Of a DNA stretch of 43,662 bases, positions 14,182-21,230 are shown in pieces (the stretch's first letter is position 1; each line of letters begins with the position of its first letter). Made by a program: the position numbers and the translations under genes. The stretch spans positions 1-43,662 of the forward strand of contig CAZLKS010000003.1 of the NCBI GenBank assembly GCA_964560145.1. The letters run 5' to 3'. This DNA comes from JAHFLF01 sp964560145 (GTDB lineage Bacteria; Patescibacteriota; Minisyncoccia; UBA6257; 1-14-0-10-44-23). The notes under the pieces were generated by a model, which worked only from the letters and a program-made list of their open reading frames with translations, did no database searches and was not told the origin of the DNA.

Positions 14182-14190
14182 CCCCCGGTT
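14182..14190 (-). promoter_or_regulatory. AACCGGGGG block before the 178-aa gene
   Basis: Member of the set; six bases (AAATAT) before ATG 14175, and directly downstream of the triple CTACCTAG structure. Confidence 0.55.
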
Positions 14191-14193
14191 ATT

Positions 14194-14264
14194 ACTACCT
14201 AGCGTTATGCTAGGTAGTTTATTCGGCGCGCCGCTAAGGCCTTGCGCGCCGGTAAACTACCTAG
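14194..14264 (-). promoter_or_regulatory. Mutually exclusive RNA hairpins upstream of the 178-aa gene
   Basis: Three segments share the CTAGGTAG core: 14253-14264, 14209-14221 and 14194-14203. The middle one can pair with the first (12-bp arms plus an inner GGCGCGC/GCGCGCC stem) or with the third (10-bp stem, 5-base loop), but not both. The third lies next to the AACCGGGGG block and start codon. This is the geometry of an attenuator or RNA switch. The first copy overlaps the stop codon of the DUF932 gene. Confidence 0.5.
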
Positions 14265-15214
14265 GCAGCTAACGCCATTGTCAGAGCTCGCTCATTTAAA
14301 CGCGCGTTCTCACCGAACCACTGACTATTGAGCCTAGTATCCTCATTACGGCATGCCTCGTGAGTCAGGTACTCACTTACGGCGTTATATGCCTGCCAGG
14401 CAGTGCCACGAATCGCGGGAACGAGCTCAAGACCTCTCTGCGATTCCAGTAGGTCGACCACGCGCAAGACCTTAGTTTGCATTTTCGTGCTCAGGTCTTT
14501 TACATCCTGATCCTCAGGTACGATCACTTGCGTTACATAGTCGACCATTTTCTGTGCAGTCATGGGCTTGCGCGCCAAGACCTTGTAAGCTTCCACGCTA
14601 GCGCGGAACTCATTCAGCTTAATCTCAATCGACATTTTAACCGCATCTATCGCGCCTCGCAGTGACGATGTATGACGAAGCTTGTGCATACTTGCATTGT
14701 CATCGCGCATCGCTTGCGCGAGTGTATTATTGCAGACCACGCGCGTGCGCGTGTCGCCTATGACGTGAGACATCGAACCGTCAAAAGATGTGGCCGCAAG
14801 CACATAGGCCTTGATGCTATCGCCTTTCGCCACATCGGCCTCGCCACCTTTGATTTTTCCTAACGCCCACATGCGCGCGCCATCGTTTAACGATCCGCCA
14901 GCTTCTAACTCGATCATGCCCGATTCTAGCCATGGCCTAAAGAAGTCAAAAGACTCATACGGCTGGATCAGCTCATACCTCGATCCAACCATGCCGATGA
15001 ACTTGCCGTCATCTCTCACGATGGCGCTATGTCCTTCAATTGGTAGCGTCTCACCTTCACACACTGCCTGCACTGGCAGCTTGATTAAGTTGTGTGGATA
15101 GGCAAGCTTCCACGCCGCTTCAATGGTAGGAGCTTCAGTTAAGACAGTACCAAGACCATGCCAAGCAGGTTGACCCGTGAAAAATGCTTTATTCCCTTCA
15201 ATTTGATGTGCCAT
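14261..15214 (-). CDS. DUF932 protein
   Basis: Phage/plasmid-like DUF932 family, 317 aa, typical length. It opens with MAHQIEGNKAFFTGQPAWHGLGTVL, the family's hallmark, followed by the expected core (SAIVRDDGKFIGMVGSRYELIQ; VLAATSFDGSMSHVIGDTRTRVVCNNTLA) and a helical C-terminus. Biochemical role not established; the family is common in phages and plasmids. First gene of the 15.2 to 12.2 kb minus unit. AACCGGGGG lies five bases from the ATG, and a promoter covered by a TTGTGTTAC-type site lies upstream. Confidence 0.9.
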   Translation of the reverse strand: MAHQIEGNKAFFTGQPAWHGLGTVLTEAPTIEAAWKLAYPHNLIKLPVQAVCEGETLPIEGHSAIVRDDGKFIGMVGSRYELIQPYESFDFFRPWLESGMIELEAGGSLNDGARMWALGKIKGGEADVAKGDSIKAYVLAATSFDGSMSHVIGDTRTRVVCNNTLAQAMRDDNASMHKLRHTSSLRGAIDAVKMSIEIKLNEFRASVEAYKVLARKPMTAQKMVDYVTQVIVPEDQDVKDLSTKMQTKVLRVVDLLESQRGLELVPAIRGTAWQAYNAVSEYLTHEACRNEDTRLNSQWFGENARLNERALTMALAA

Positions 15215-15219
15215 ATATT

Positions 15220-15228
15220 CCCCCGGTT
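15220..15228 (-). promoter_or_regulatory. AACCGGGGG block before DUF932
   Basis: Member of the set; five bases (AATAT) before ATG 15214. Confidence 0.55.
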
Positions 15229-15256
15229 ATGCTTCCCGCGACATGCGGAAAGTCTT

Positions 15257-15265
15257 TTGTGTTAC
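15257..15265 (+). promoter_or_regulatory. TTGTGTTAC operator-like site 3
   Basis: Extended here to CTTTTGTGTTACAAAAG, an imperfect palindrome with 7-bp arms. It lies 6 bp beyond the proposed -10 box of the DUF932 promoter, the same arrangement as at the early divergent promoters. Confidence 0.6.
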
Positions 15266-15271
15266 AAAAGA

Positions 15272-15300
15272 AGTATCGTCTTTTTGATGACGTTACGCAA
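15272..15300 (-). promoter_or_regulatory. Leftward promoter for the DUF932 unit
   Basis: Minus-strand TTGCGT (15295-15300), 17-bp spacer, GATACT (15272-15277). Followed immediately by operator-like site 3. Confidence 0.5.
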
Positions 15301-15360
15301 GAACTATTTGCACCATTTGTGCGTTACGTTGCGTTTTTCCGAGTATTTCCTACACTTCTA

Positions 15361-15386
15361 TTGTGTTACAAAAGAACGTAACACAA
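15361..15386. promoter_or_regulatory. Paired TTGTGTTAC sites 4 and 5
   Basis: TTGTGTTAC (15361-15369) and its exact inverse GTAACACAA (15378-15386) face each other across 8 bp. A 26-bp dyad that could bind two dimers or form a 9-bp-arm hairpin. Confidence 0.6.
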
Positions 15387-15641
15387 ACAAAGTAAGCACA
15401 TTGTCGATCGGCACGATGCGAGGCGCGGCGCGTATGGGTACGCATGAGAGAGATGCGAACACGCGCGCCAAGACACATCTCAGGTCCAATGTCAATAGGC
15501 CCCATGATATGCGCCGCGCTATTCAAGCCCGGATGTGCGCGCTCACCCCACCCCGCACCATGCACCCCATACGTAAACAGAATCAGAATTCTGTTAACTT
15601 TTAGAGAACCAGTTTTTATCTACTAACGTTCTAACGTCCAG

Positions 15642-15749
15642 GCTCAAATATAGGAGACTTGAGCTTGGATATGCGGCGGACTCGCTTCGCTCGGCTAAGA
15701 CGCCACAGCCTACGGCTGTGCTAGGATTTTTCGGCGCCTAGGGGCGCCG
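15642..15749. ncRNA. Possible structured RNA: consecutive hairpins
   Basis: GCTCAA/TTGAGC (15642-15664), CACAGCC/GGCTGTG with loop TAC (15704-15720), and CGGCGCC/GGCGCCG with loop TAGG (15732-15749) lie in a row in non-coding DNA. The spacing and lack of coding frames suggest a structured transcript or a protein-binding DNA region. No known RNA family recognised. Confidence 0.3.
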
Positions 15750-15811
15750 GTTGTAAGAGATGGTTACCTTTGTTGGCCGGGGGCGGGGGTAACCACTACT
15801 CGCCCCCCTGT

Positions 15812-15846
15812 CCTACCTCTGATGATTTTTATAGATATATAAATTT
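15812..15846 (+). repeat. 35-bp direct repeat, copy 1
   Basis: Identical to 15862-15896. Begins CCTACCTCTGATGA and ends in an AT-rich TATAGATATATAAATTT. A decayed third copy starts near 15911, so the period is about 50 bp. Confidence 0.75.
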
Positions 15847-15861
15847 GGGGGTTCGGCCTGC

Positions 15862-15896
15862 CCTACCTCTGATGATTTTTATAGATATATAAATTT
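15862..15896 (+). repeat. 35-bp direct repeat, copy 2
   Basis: Exact copy of 15812-15846, offset by 50 bp. Its AT-rich end runs into the -35 box of the proposed promoter at 15896. Confidence 0.75.
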
Positions 15897-15923
15897 TGAA
15901 AAACGACCGACCTAACTTATAGA
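15896..15923 (+). promoter_or_regulatory. Candidate rightward promoter in control region
   Basis: TTGAAA (15896-15901), 16-bp spacer, TATAGA (15918-15923), with TTGTGTTAC 22 bp downstream. It would transcribe towards the late genes. Confidence 0.4.
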
Positions 15924-15945
15924 AATATATAGATTTTTACGCCTT

Positions 15946-15954
15946 TTGTGTTAC
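15946..15954 (+). promoter_or_regulatory. TTGTGTTAC operator-like site 6
   Basis: Exact 9-mer downstream of the candidate rightward promoter, in the same relation to the -10 box as the other copies though a little farther away. Confidence 0.5.
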
Positions 15955-16185
15955 ATTGCGCGGTATGTTCTTGGAGCCTCTACCGCACGAGTCGCGATTT
16001 TTGAGTATGATCTGCGTCATATTAGAACGCTGTAACTACACGTCTTGCGTTCTATCCATACAAACGACGTTTGCAAATGACTAATAACGTTACTTATCGG
16101 TCAATGGGTAGGTACACTACCGGTAGGGGTCAAACAGGTGACAAAACACAACCTGTAGTGGTTGCGACAACCTTTGCGAATGTTT

Positions 16186-16194
16186 CTGTGTTAC
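16186..16194 (+). promoter_or_regulatory. TTGTGTTAC-like site 7 (8 of 9)
   Basis: CTGTGTTAC, one mismatch, about 200 bp before the terminase small subunit gene. Confidence 0.4.
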
Positions 16195-16345
16195 GAATAA
16201 TCACGCTTGTTTCCCCCAAGTTGATTCAGCCTTAACTGTACTCGAATGTTCACCTTAAGCAAATTTTAGAAAAGTTCTGGTCAGGAATTTTCACATAGAG
16301 TAATTTCTCTTTAGGCGGGTGAGTGAGAGGTGAGACTCTTACTTC

Positions 16346-16370
16346 ACCGGGGGGCGCCCGCCTGGTTTTT
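16346..16370 (+). terminator. Terminator-like hairpin before terminase
   Basis: ACCGGG and CCTGGT pair (with one G-U) around a GC-rich centre, followed by TTTTT. It lies 17 bp before the terminase small subunit start, so late transcription from upstream must pass it. It also contains the CACCGGGGGG sequence found before early genes. Confidence 0.45.
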
Positions 16371-16386
16371 GCGTTATGCTAAAGGT

Positions 16387-16965
16387 ATGGCAGGAGAGAG
16401 GGTTTTCGATGTACAGCCAGAGCCTTATGAGGAAGGGGGAGAGGAGTCTTTTACTCCTGATCAACCTAGCAAGCTGTCCGGCCTGAGGAAAATTCCCAAA
16501 GCTGAAGACCTTCCACCCGAAGACGTTTACGCAATCGCCGTCCACGGCGCGCGAAATTGGATAAAATCACGAGAATTTGAAGACTGGGACATGCTGGCTG
16601 AGAAAGCGGCGGCCCTTGCCATGGCTGGTGTGGCCATATCCAAGATTCCATCACTCATCGGCGTCGACGAGGCCCGGTTTAAAGACAACATCGACATTGA
16701 AAAAATCTCAAGTTTCGTAAACGGCGAAGTCGCGAAGGCGATTTACGCAAAAGCGCTCAGTGGTAGTGACAAGATGCTGAAGCTTGTCGCTGAATCACGT
16801 TTAGGCTGGAGTAAGCAGAGCACGGTGAAGCATGAAGGTACGATAAAAATTCAGCCAGTCTTGAATATCAGTCTCTTAACAGAGGACGAGGAACGGGAGC
16901 TCCGGGGAAAAGCACCAGATCCGAACACGATTGAGGTGATACCGGATGACGGTCCAGGAAGCTGA
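16387..16965 (+). CDS. Terminase small subunit (putative)
   Basis: DNA-recognition subunit of the packaging motor, called by position directly before the large subunit and by its helical content. Residues ~75-150 carry a helix-turn-helix-like region (ALAMAGVAISKIPSLIGVDEARFKDN) and a helical oligomerisation segment, then a tail with EDEERELRG. Start ATG 16387 (weak AAAGG); a GTG start at 16330 would add 19 odd residues across the upstream hairpin, so I reject it. Its last codons overlap the large-subunit gene by 20 bp. Confidence 0.7.
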   Translation: MAGERVFDVQPEPYEEGGEESFTPDQPSKLSGLRKIPKAEDLPPEDVYAIAVHGARNWIKSREFEDWDMLAEKAAALAMAGVAISKIPSLIGVDEARFKDNIDIEKISSFVNGEVAKAIYAKALSGSDKMLKLVAESRLGWSKQSTVKHEGTIKIQPVLNISLLTEDEERELRGKAPDPNTIEVIPDDGPGS

Positions 16966-18478
16966 GGAGCTTGCTCCAACCCAGGGGCAGCCTCCAGTTA
17001 TCGATATACGCCTCACTAAGAAGCAGAAGGAGGTTCTACTATCTCCTGCCACAGAAATCTTCTACGGCGGGGCGGCTGGTGGCGGTAAAAGCCTTTTACT
17101 GCGTGTAGCGGCTATCGTTTATTGCTCGCGCATCCCGTTTTTGCAGTGTTACCTCCTCAGAAGATACACGGCAGACCTTAAGAAAAATCACATTGAAGGC
17201 GCGACAGGTTTTAGGGCGCTTCTGGACCCGTGGATAAAGGCGGGATTCTGCAAACTCACAGAAGAGGGCGTAAAATTCTGGAACGGTTCGGTCATCTTTC
17301 TCGGACATTGCGAAGAGGAGAAAGACAAGTACAAGTACCACGGCGCGGAAATCAATCTTCTCCTCATGGACGAACTGACTCACTTCTCTGAGAGTCAGTA
17401 CCGCTACCTTCGCGGCCGGTGTCGTATCGGTTCTCTCAAAAAACACCTCCCGCCTGAGTACGCCGGAAAGTTTCCCCTGATTATTTCAGCTTCGAATCCC
17501 GGCAACGTCGGCCATGAGTGGGTGAAGCGTACCTTTGTTGATGTGGCCGAGCCAAACACGGTGAATCGCGCGGCGAAAGAAGAGGGCGGTAAGCTCAGAG
17601 CCTTCTACCCGGCGACGATGGTCGATAATCCGTACCTCGAAGAGGATTACGAGGCGACTCTTGAAGGTTTGGGCACGCCGGAACTTGTTCGAGCCATGAA
17701 GTACGGCGACTGGAACGTTCTTCAGGGCGCTTTTTTCTCGGAATTCAGCTCACGCCGCCACATGATCCAGCCTTTCAAGGTTCCGGTGCACTGGACGCGC
17801 CTAAATGTCATGGATTGGGGGTTTTGGTACCCGTTTGCAATCGATTGGTGGGCGCAGGCAGAGGAAGACTTCACGCATCCCATTACCGGGCAGAAAATAC
17901 CCCTTGGATCGCTTGTCTGTTATCGCCAGTGGTACGGAACGAGGAAGCGCGGTTCAAATTTGGGTATCGGGTTGGACCCGGAAGAGGCGGCGAAGGGGAT
18001 ATTAGAGCGCGAAAAGAACAACGAGGGCGCGCCAGACTGTAGAGTCGCAGATCCCGACATCTGGAAGTCGGACAAGAAAGTTACGACGGCAAGTTTGTTT
18101 CGAAAAAAGGGCGTTCGCTTCGTCCAGGCAGACAATACGCACGATACAGGGTACACTGAACTAAAGCGCAGACTCAAAGGCGGCGAAGACGGGCTTCCAA
18201 CTATTTACTGGTTCAATACCTGTGTCGACTCGGAAAGAAACTTCACAAATGCTGTCTGCGACGAAAAGAATCCTTCAGAAATAAAAGACGGGTGCGAAGT
18301 GCATGCCTGTGATACCGCGCGTTATGCGTGCATGAGTATCCGGGAAGGCCTTCGCTCCACGATGCGCCGCGAAAAGATCGAAATAGATACCACGCTTACT
18401 TACGGTCACATGCTCGCGGCGGCTGAGGCTTACGAAGCCAGGCGCAGGGGGCGCCGTGGCCCATTAGAGTGCGATTAA
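16946..18478 (+). CDS. Terminase large subunit
   Basis: ATPase-nuclease that drives DNA into the prohead. 510 aa. Walker A GGAAGGGKS (K48), Walker B LLLMDELTHF (~residue 140), coupling motif SASNPGN, and a RNase H-like nuclease domain with the first Asp in NVMDWGFW (~290) and later acidic residues in CRVADPDIW and the C-terminal CDTARYA. AGGTGA precedes the ATG, which overlaps the small-subunit gene. Confidence 0.95.
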   Translation: MTVQEAEELAPTQGQPPVIDIRLTKKQKEVLLSPATEIFYGGAAGGGKSLLLRVAAIVYCSRIPFLQCYLLRRYTADLKKNHIEGATGFRALLDPWIKAGFCKLTEEGVKFWNGSVIFLGHCEEEKDKYKYHGAEINLLLMDELTHFSESQYRYLRGRCRIGSLKKHLPPEYAGKFPLIISASNPGNVGHEWVKRTFVDVAEPNTVNRAAKEEGGKLRAFYPATMVDNPYLEEDYEATLEGLGTPELVRAMKYGDWNVLQGAFFSEFSSRRHMIQPFKVPVHWTRLNVMDWGFWYPFAIDWWAQAEEDFTHPITGQKIPLGSLVCYRQWYGTRKRGSNLGIGLDPEEAAKGILEREKNNEGAPDCRVADPDIWKSDKKVTTASLFRKKGVRFVQADNTHDTGYTELKRRLKGGEDGLPTIYWFNTCVDSERNFTNAVCDEKNPSEIKDGCEVHACDTARYACMSIREGLRSTMRREKIEIDTTLTYGHMLAAAEAYEARRRGRRGPLECD

Positions 18479-18487
18479 GGAGTACCC

Positions 18488-20851
18488 ATGATTGATAACG
18501 CGCCTACTACAGCACACGGATCAGGTCAAGTTCTTGAGAAGAAGGACTTCGGAGAAGGCACAGAGGGTTCGTACAAGCGCTGGCTTGCGGAAATCAAAGA
18601 GGCGCAGGCAGAGCAGGTTCGTCGGGGCTTCATTAAGAACGGGAAAAAGGCGCTCGCTGTTCTGTCTTCAATGCCCACAGCCGCAGAGGATGAAACATCC
18701 GCGCCCCAATATAATATTTACTGGTCATACCTCGCTATCGTACTTGAAGTAGTCTACGCCCGGCCTCCAAAGATTGTTGTTTCGTTAAATCCTGGATACT
18801 CAGATCCGGTTCATGCTCTCGCCCGGCAGATCGTTGAGCGCAACATGGCGCTCCACACGCGCGGCGCAGAAAGCAAATTCTACAAAAAGACCCTCCGCGC
18901 AGTATTCGATGCGATGACCGTTGGCCGGGGGCAGATGTGGCCTCGGTACGAAATTGAAGAGGGGAAGTCGAGCAGAATTGACCTCAAGCCGGGATTCGAG
19001 CCCCCGGAAGGTGCAGAAGTTCTCGAAGATAAAAGCGGTCAATACTACATGGAGCCCGACATTGAGGCTGAAAGAGTCACTGACGATTATGTTCACTGGC
19101 TTGATTACCTCGAAAGCCCGGCGCGCACGAACGAGGAAGTCAGATGGAAGGCGAAGCGCACGTTTCTCACAAAATCAGCCGCAGAGAAGGCGTTCGGAAA
19201 ACAAATCGCTAAAGAGCTTAGTTACTCCAGCAAGTTTCGAAATGGCGATGCTGAAGGCGACGACGAGGACGTTCGCCATCAAGTGTATCGCCGAGTAGAG
19301 GTTTGGGAAATTGAAGATCTAGAAGACAAGCAGCGAATTTTCATTTCAGAGGGATACGAAAAACCTCTGAAGATTGTTCCGATTGAGTCGCGCATTACGG
19401 GATTCTTTTCAGCGCCGGATTCTCTCGTCTCGTTTGCAACGAACGAATCCACTATCCCGATTTGCGACTACAAGTATTTTGGACACCTCGTTGATAAAAT
19501 CAACGAACTGACGCTTCGAATCGGTTACATCATTCAGGCGATCAAAGTTGTTGCGGCATACGATGCTTCACATCCAGAGTTGAAAGATATTCTGAAGAGC
19601 ATGGACGCTTCGTTTGTTCCGCTTAATGACTGGGAAGCGTTCATCGAAAGCGATGGATTCGATGGCGCGGTGAAATTCGCCGTGATTGAGCAATTTATCA
19701 AAGCGGCGCAGGCTCTTCAAGAACAGCGCGCGGCGTATAAGCAGGACTTCTACGAAGTTTCTGGTTACAACGAAATGATGCGCGGCGAGAGTGACGGAAA
19801 AACTCAAGCCGAACTTCAAGCCGATGCTCAGTTTGGAAATGTTCGCACCGGGCAGCGTCAAAAAGCTATTCAAGCATTCTTGCGCGATCTTCTGGCAAAC
19901 GATGTCGAGATTATGTGTAACGAGTGCGATCCTCAAACGCTTCTGATGGGCGCGGGGATTCCTTACGATGAGCAATCGTATTTAGGCTCGATGCAAGAGC
20001 AGGCTATCAACTTTCTCAAAGATGGCGTTCGTCGAAAACTGTCTCTGACGATTGAAACTGACTCCACGATCGCGATTGACGATCGTCTCGAAAAGCGCGA
20101 CCGCATTGAATTTGCGAACATGATGACGCAAGTCTATTCGGCGGTTTTGAACATGGTGCAGTCGGCGCCTGAGTTTGTTGAGCCCGCTTTTGAAACATTC
20201 CTCATGGTGACCGACGCATTCAGAGTTGCGCGACCGATAGAGGACACGATTCGAACCGCAGTAGCGCAGTACAAGGAGCGTATCGCGAATCCGCAGCCTC
20301 CACCTCCCGATCCGAAGATGGAAGCCGTCATGAAGCGCTTTGAGATTGATCAACAGAGATTAGCGCTCACTCAGCAAGAAATGGAGCTTAATTCTAATCA
20401 GAAGGCGCAAGATGCGCAGATGAAGTTCGAAGGCAAGATGCAAGAGCTCGCAATGCGCGATCAGCAGTTCTACGCTGAACTGAATCAGCGCATGCAGGAT
20501 ATGTACGCGAAAATGCAGATGCAGATCCAGCAAATCCAAGCGCAGCTACAAATCGCAGAAATTAATAAGGGCACTACGATCACTCAGGCTCAGATTAGTG
20601 CGGCGGCTCAGGCGCAAGCTAAGATTGGTCAGGCTCAGATAGCGGCTGACGCAAAACTCACTGAAGCTACAATCAAAGCGCAAAAAGATTCTGAAGCTAC
20701 GTCGGTTCAGGCGGGGGTTGATTTGCACAAGTCTCGCATGGCCGAAGATACGAAGCTTCAGCAGCACGCTGGTAACATGGCGCTTGAAGCGGCGCGCATG
20801 CAGCAAGAGCGTGAAATGTCGAAAGACGAGGGTTCTGACAAAGATGAATAG
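18488..20851 (+). CDS. Portal protein
   Basis: Dodecameric head vertex through which DNA passes. 787 aa, in the size range of large podoviral (P22-type) portals, placed after terminase. The core (~residues 60-600) is alpha-rich with a wing-like YRRVEVWEIEDLED segment. The last ~170 residues are a long Gln/Ala coiled coil (QQRLALTQQEMELN, QMQIQQIQAQLQIAEI), as in portal barrel helices that extend into the head. AAGGAG five bases before ATG. Confidence 0.88.
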   Translation: MIDNAPTTAHGSGQVLEKKDFGEGTEGSYKRWLAEIKEAQAEQVRRGFIKNGKKALAVLSSMPTAAEDETSAPQYNIYWSYLAIVLEVVYARPPKIVVSLNPGYSDPVHALARQIVERNMALHTRGAESKFYKKTLRAVFDAMTVGRGQMWPRYEIEEGKSSRIDLKPGFEPPEGAEVLEDKSGQYYMEPDIEAERVTDDYVHWLDYLESPARTNEEVRWKAKRTFLTKSAAEKAFGKQIAKELSYSSKFRNGDAEGDDEDVRHQVYRRVEVWEIEDLEDKQRIFISEGYEKPLKIVPIESRITGFFSAPDSLVSFATNESTIPICDYKYFGHLVDKINELTLRIGYIIQAIKVVAAYDASHPELKDILKSMDASFVPLNDWEAFIESDGFDGAVKFAVIEQFIKAAQALQEQRAAYKQDFYEVSGYNEMMRGESDGKTQAELQADAQFGNVRTGQRQKAIQAFLRDLLANDVEIMCNECDPQTLLMGAGIPYDEQSYLGSMQEQAINFLKDGVRRKLSLTIETDSTIAIDDRLEKRDRIEFANMMTQVYSAVLNMVQSAPEFVEPAFETFLMVTDAFRVARPIEDTIRTAVAQYKERIANPQPPPPDPKMEAVMKRFEIDQQRLALTQQEMELNSNQKAQDAQMKFEGKMQELAMRDQQFYAELNQRMQDMYAKMQMQIQQIQAQLQIAEINKGTTITQAQISAAAQAQAKIGQAQIAADAKLTEATIKAQKDSEATSVQAGVDLHKSRMAEDTKLQQHAGNMALEAARMQQEREMSKDEGSDKDE

Positions 20852-20859
20852 GAGGTTAC

Positions 20860-21225
20860 ATGGCTTACTGGCAGCAAATTAACGACCACAAGTGGCGTTA
20901 CTGGAAGGATGAGGAAACTTATCTACGGGCTACGGGGCAAGCAAAGGTTGAGACACATAGCGTTATTCAAGACTCGATGGACCCTACGTGGCATCCCGCC
21001 ACTGGAGAGATGATCGACTCGAAGCGCAAGTTCCGTGAGCGCACAAAAGCAGCGGGCTGTGTCGAGCTCGATGGAATCAATCTCAATCCAGGCCCGAAGC
21101 CTATTCAGGTCGAAAGACAGGATGAGATAGGGCGCCAGATTTGGGAAGAGATGGATCGTAGGAAGGTTGACTACAAGGATATTCAGCGGGAGATCCGCGA
21201 AGTTTTAAGAGGTGAAAGGAGATAG
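20860..21225 (+). CDS. Conserved structural-module hypothetical, 121 aa
   Basis: Small basic protein between portal and scaffold. The motif HSVIQDSMDPTWHPATGEMIDSKRKFRERTKAAGCVE resembles a protein common at this position in podoviruses (HP-A-G-x-x-x-DSK-x-x-F). It might assist head assembly; function not established. The strong AGGAGG site five bases before the ATG suggests high expression. Confidence 0.65.
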   Translation: MAYWQQINDHKWRYWKDEETYLRATGQAKVETHSVIQDSMDPTWHPATGEMIDSKRKFRERTKAAGCVELDGINLNPGPKPIQVERQDEIGRQIWEEMDRRKVDYKDIQREIREVLRGERR

Positions 21226-21230
21226 GTTGT

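Larger units (their letters stand above)
15215..16386. other. 1.17-kb non-coding control region
   Basis: No gene with a binding site and convincing composition; the reading frames crossing it are short or overlap repeats. It holds five TTGTGTTAC-type sites, a leftward promoter (15272-15300), a candidate rightward promoter (15896-15923), two 35-bp direct repeats (15812, 15862), consecutive hairpins (15642-15749), and a terminator-like hairpin (16346-16370) before the terminase gene. It separates minus-strand early genes from plus-strand late genes. Confidence 0.7.

Noticed and set aside
15158..15604. 148-codon plus-strand reading frame across the control region
   Set aside because: It overlaps the DUF932 gene start, runs through the operator-like repeats, has no ribosome site, and its composition is not protein-like.
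16330..16386. GTG start extending the terminase small subunit
   Set aside because: It would translate the GC-rich terminator-like hairpin into an odd leader and lacks a good ribosome site.
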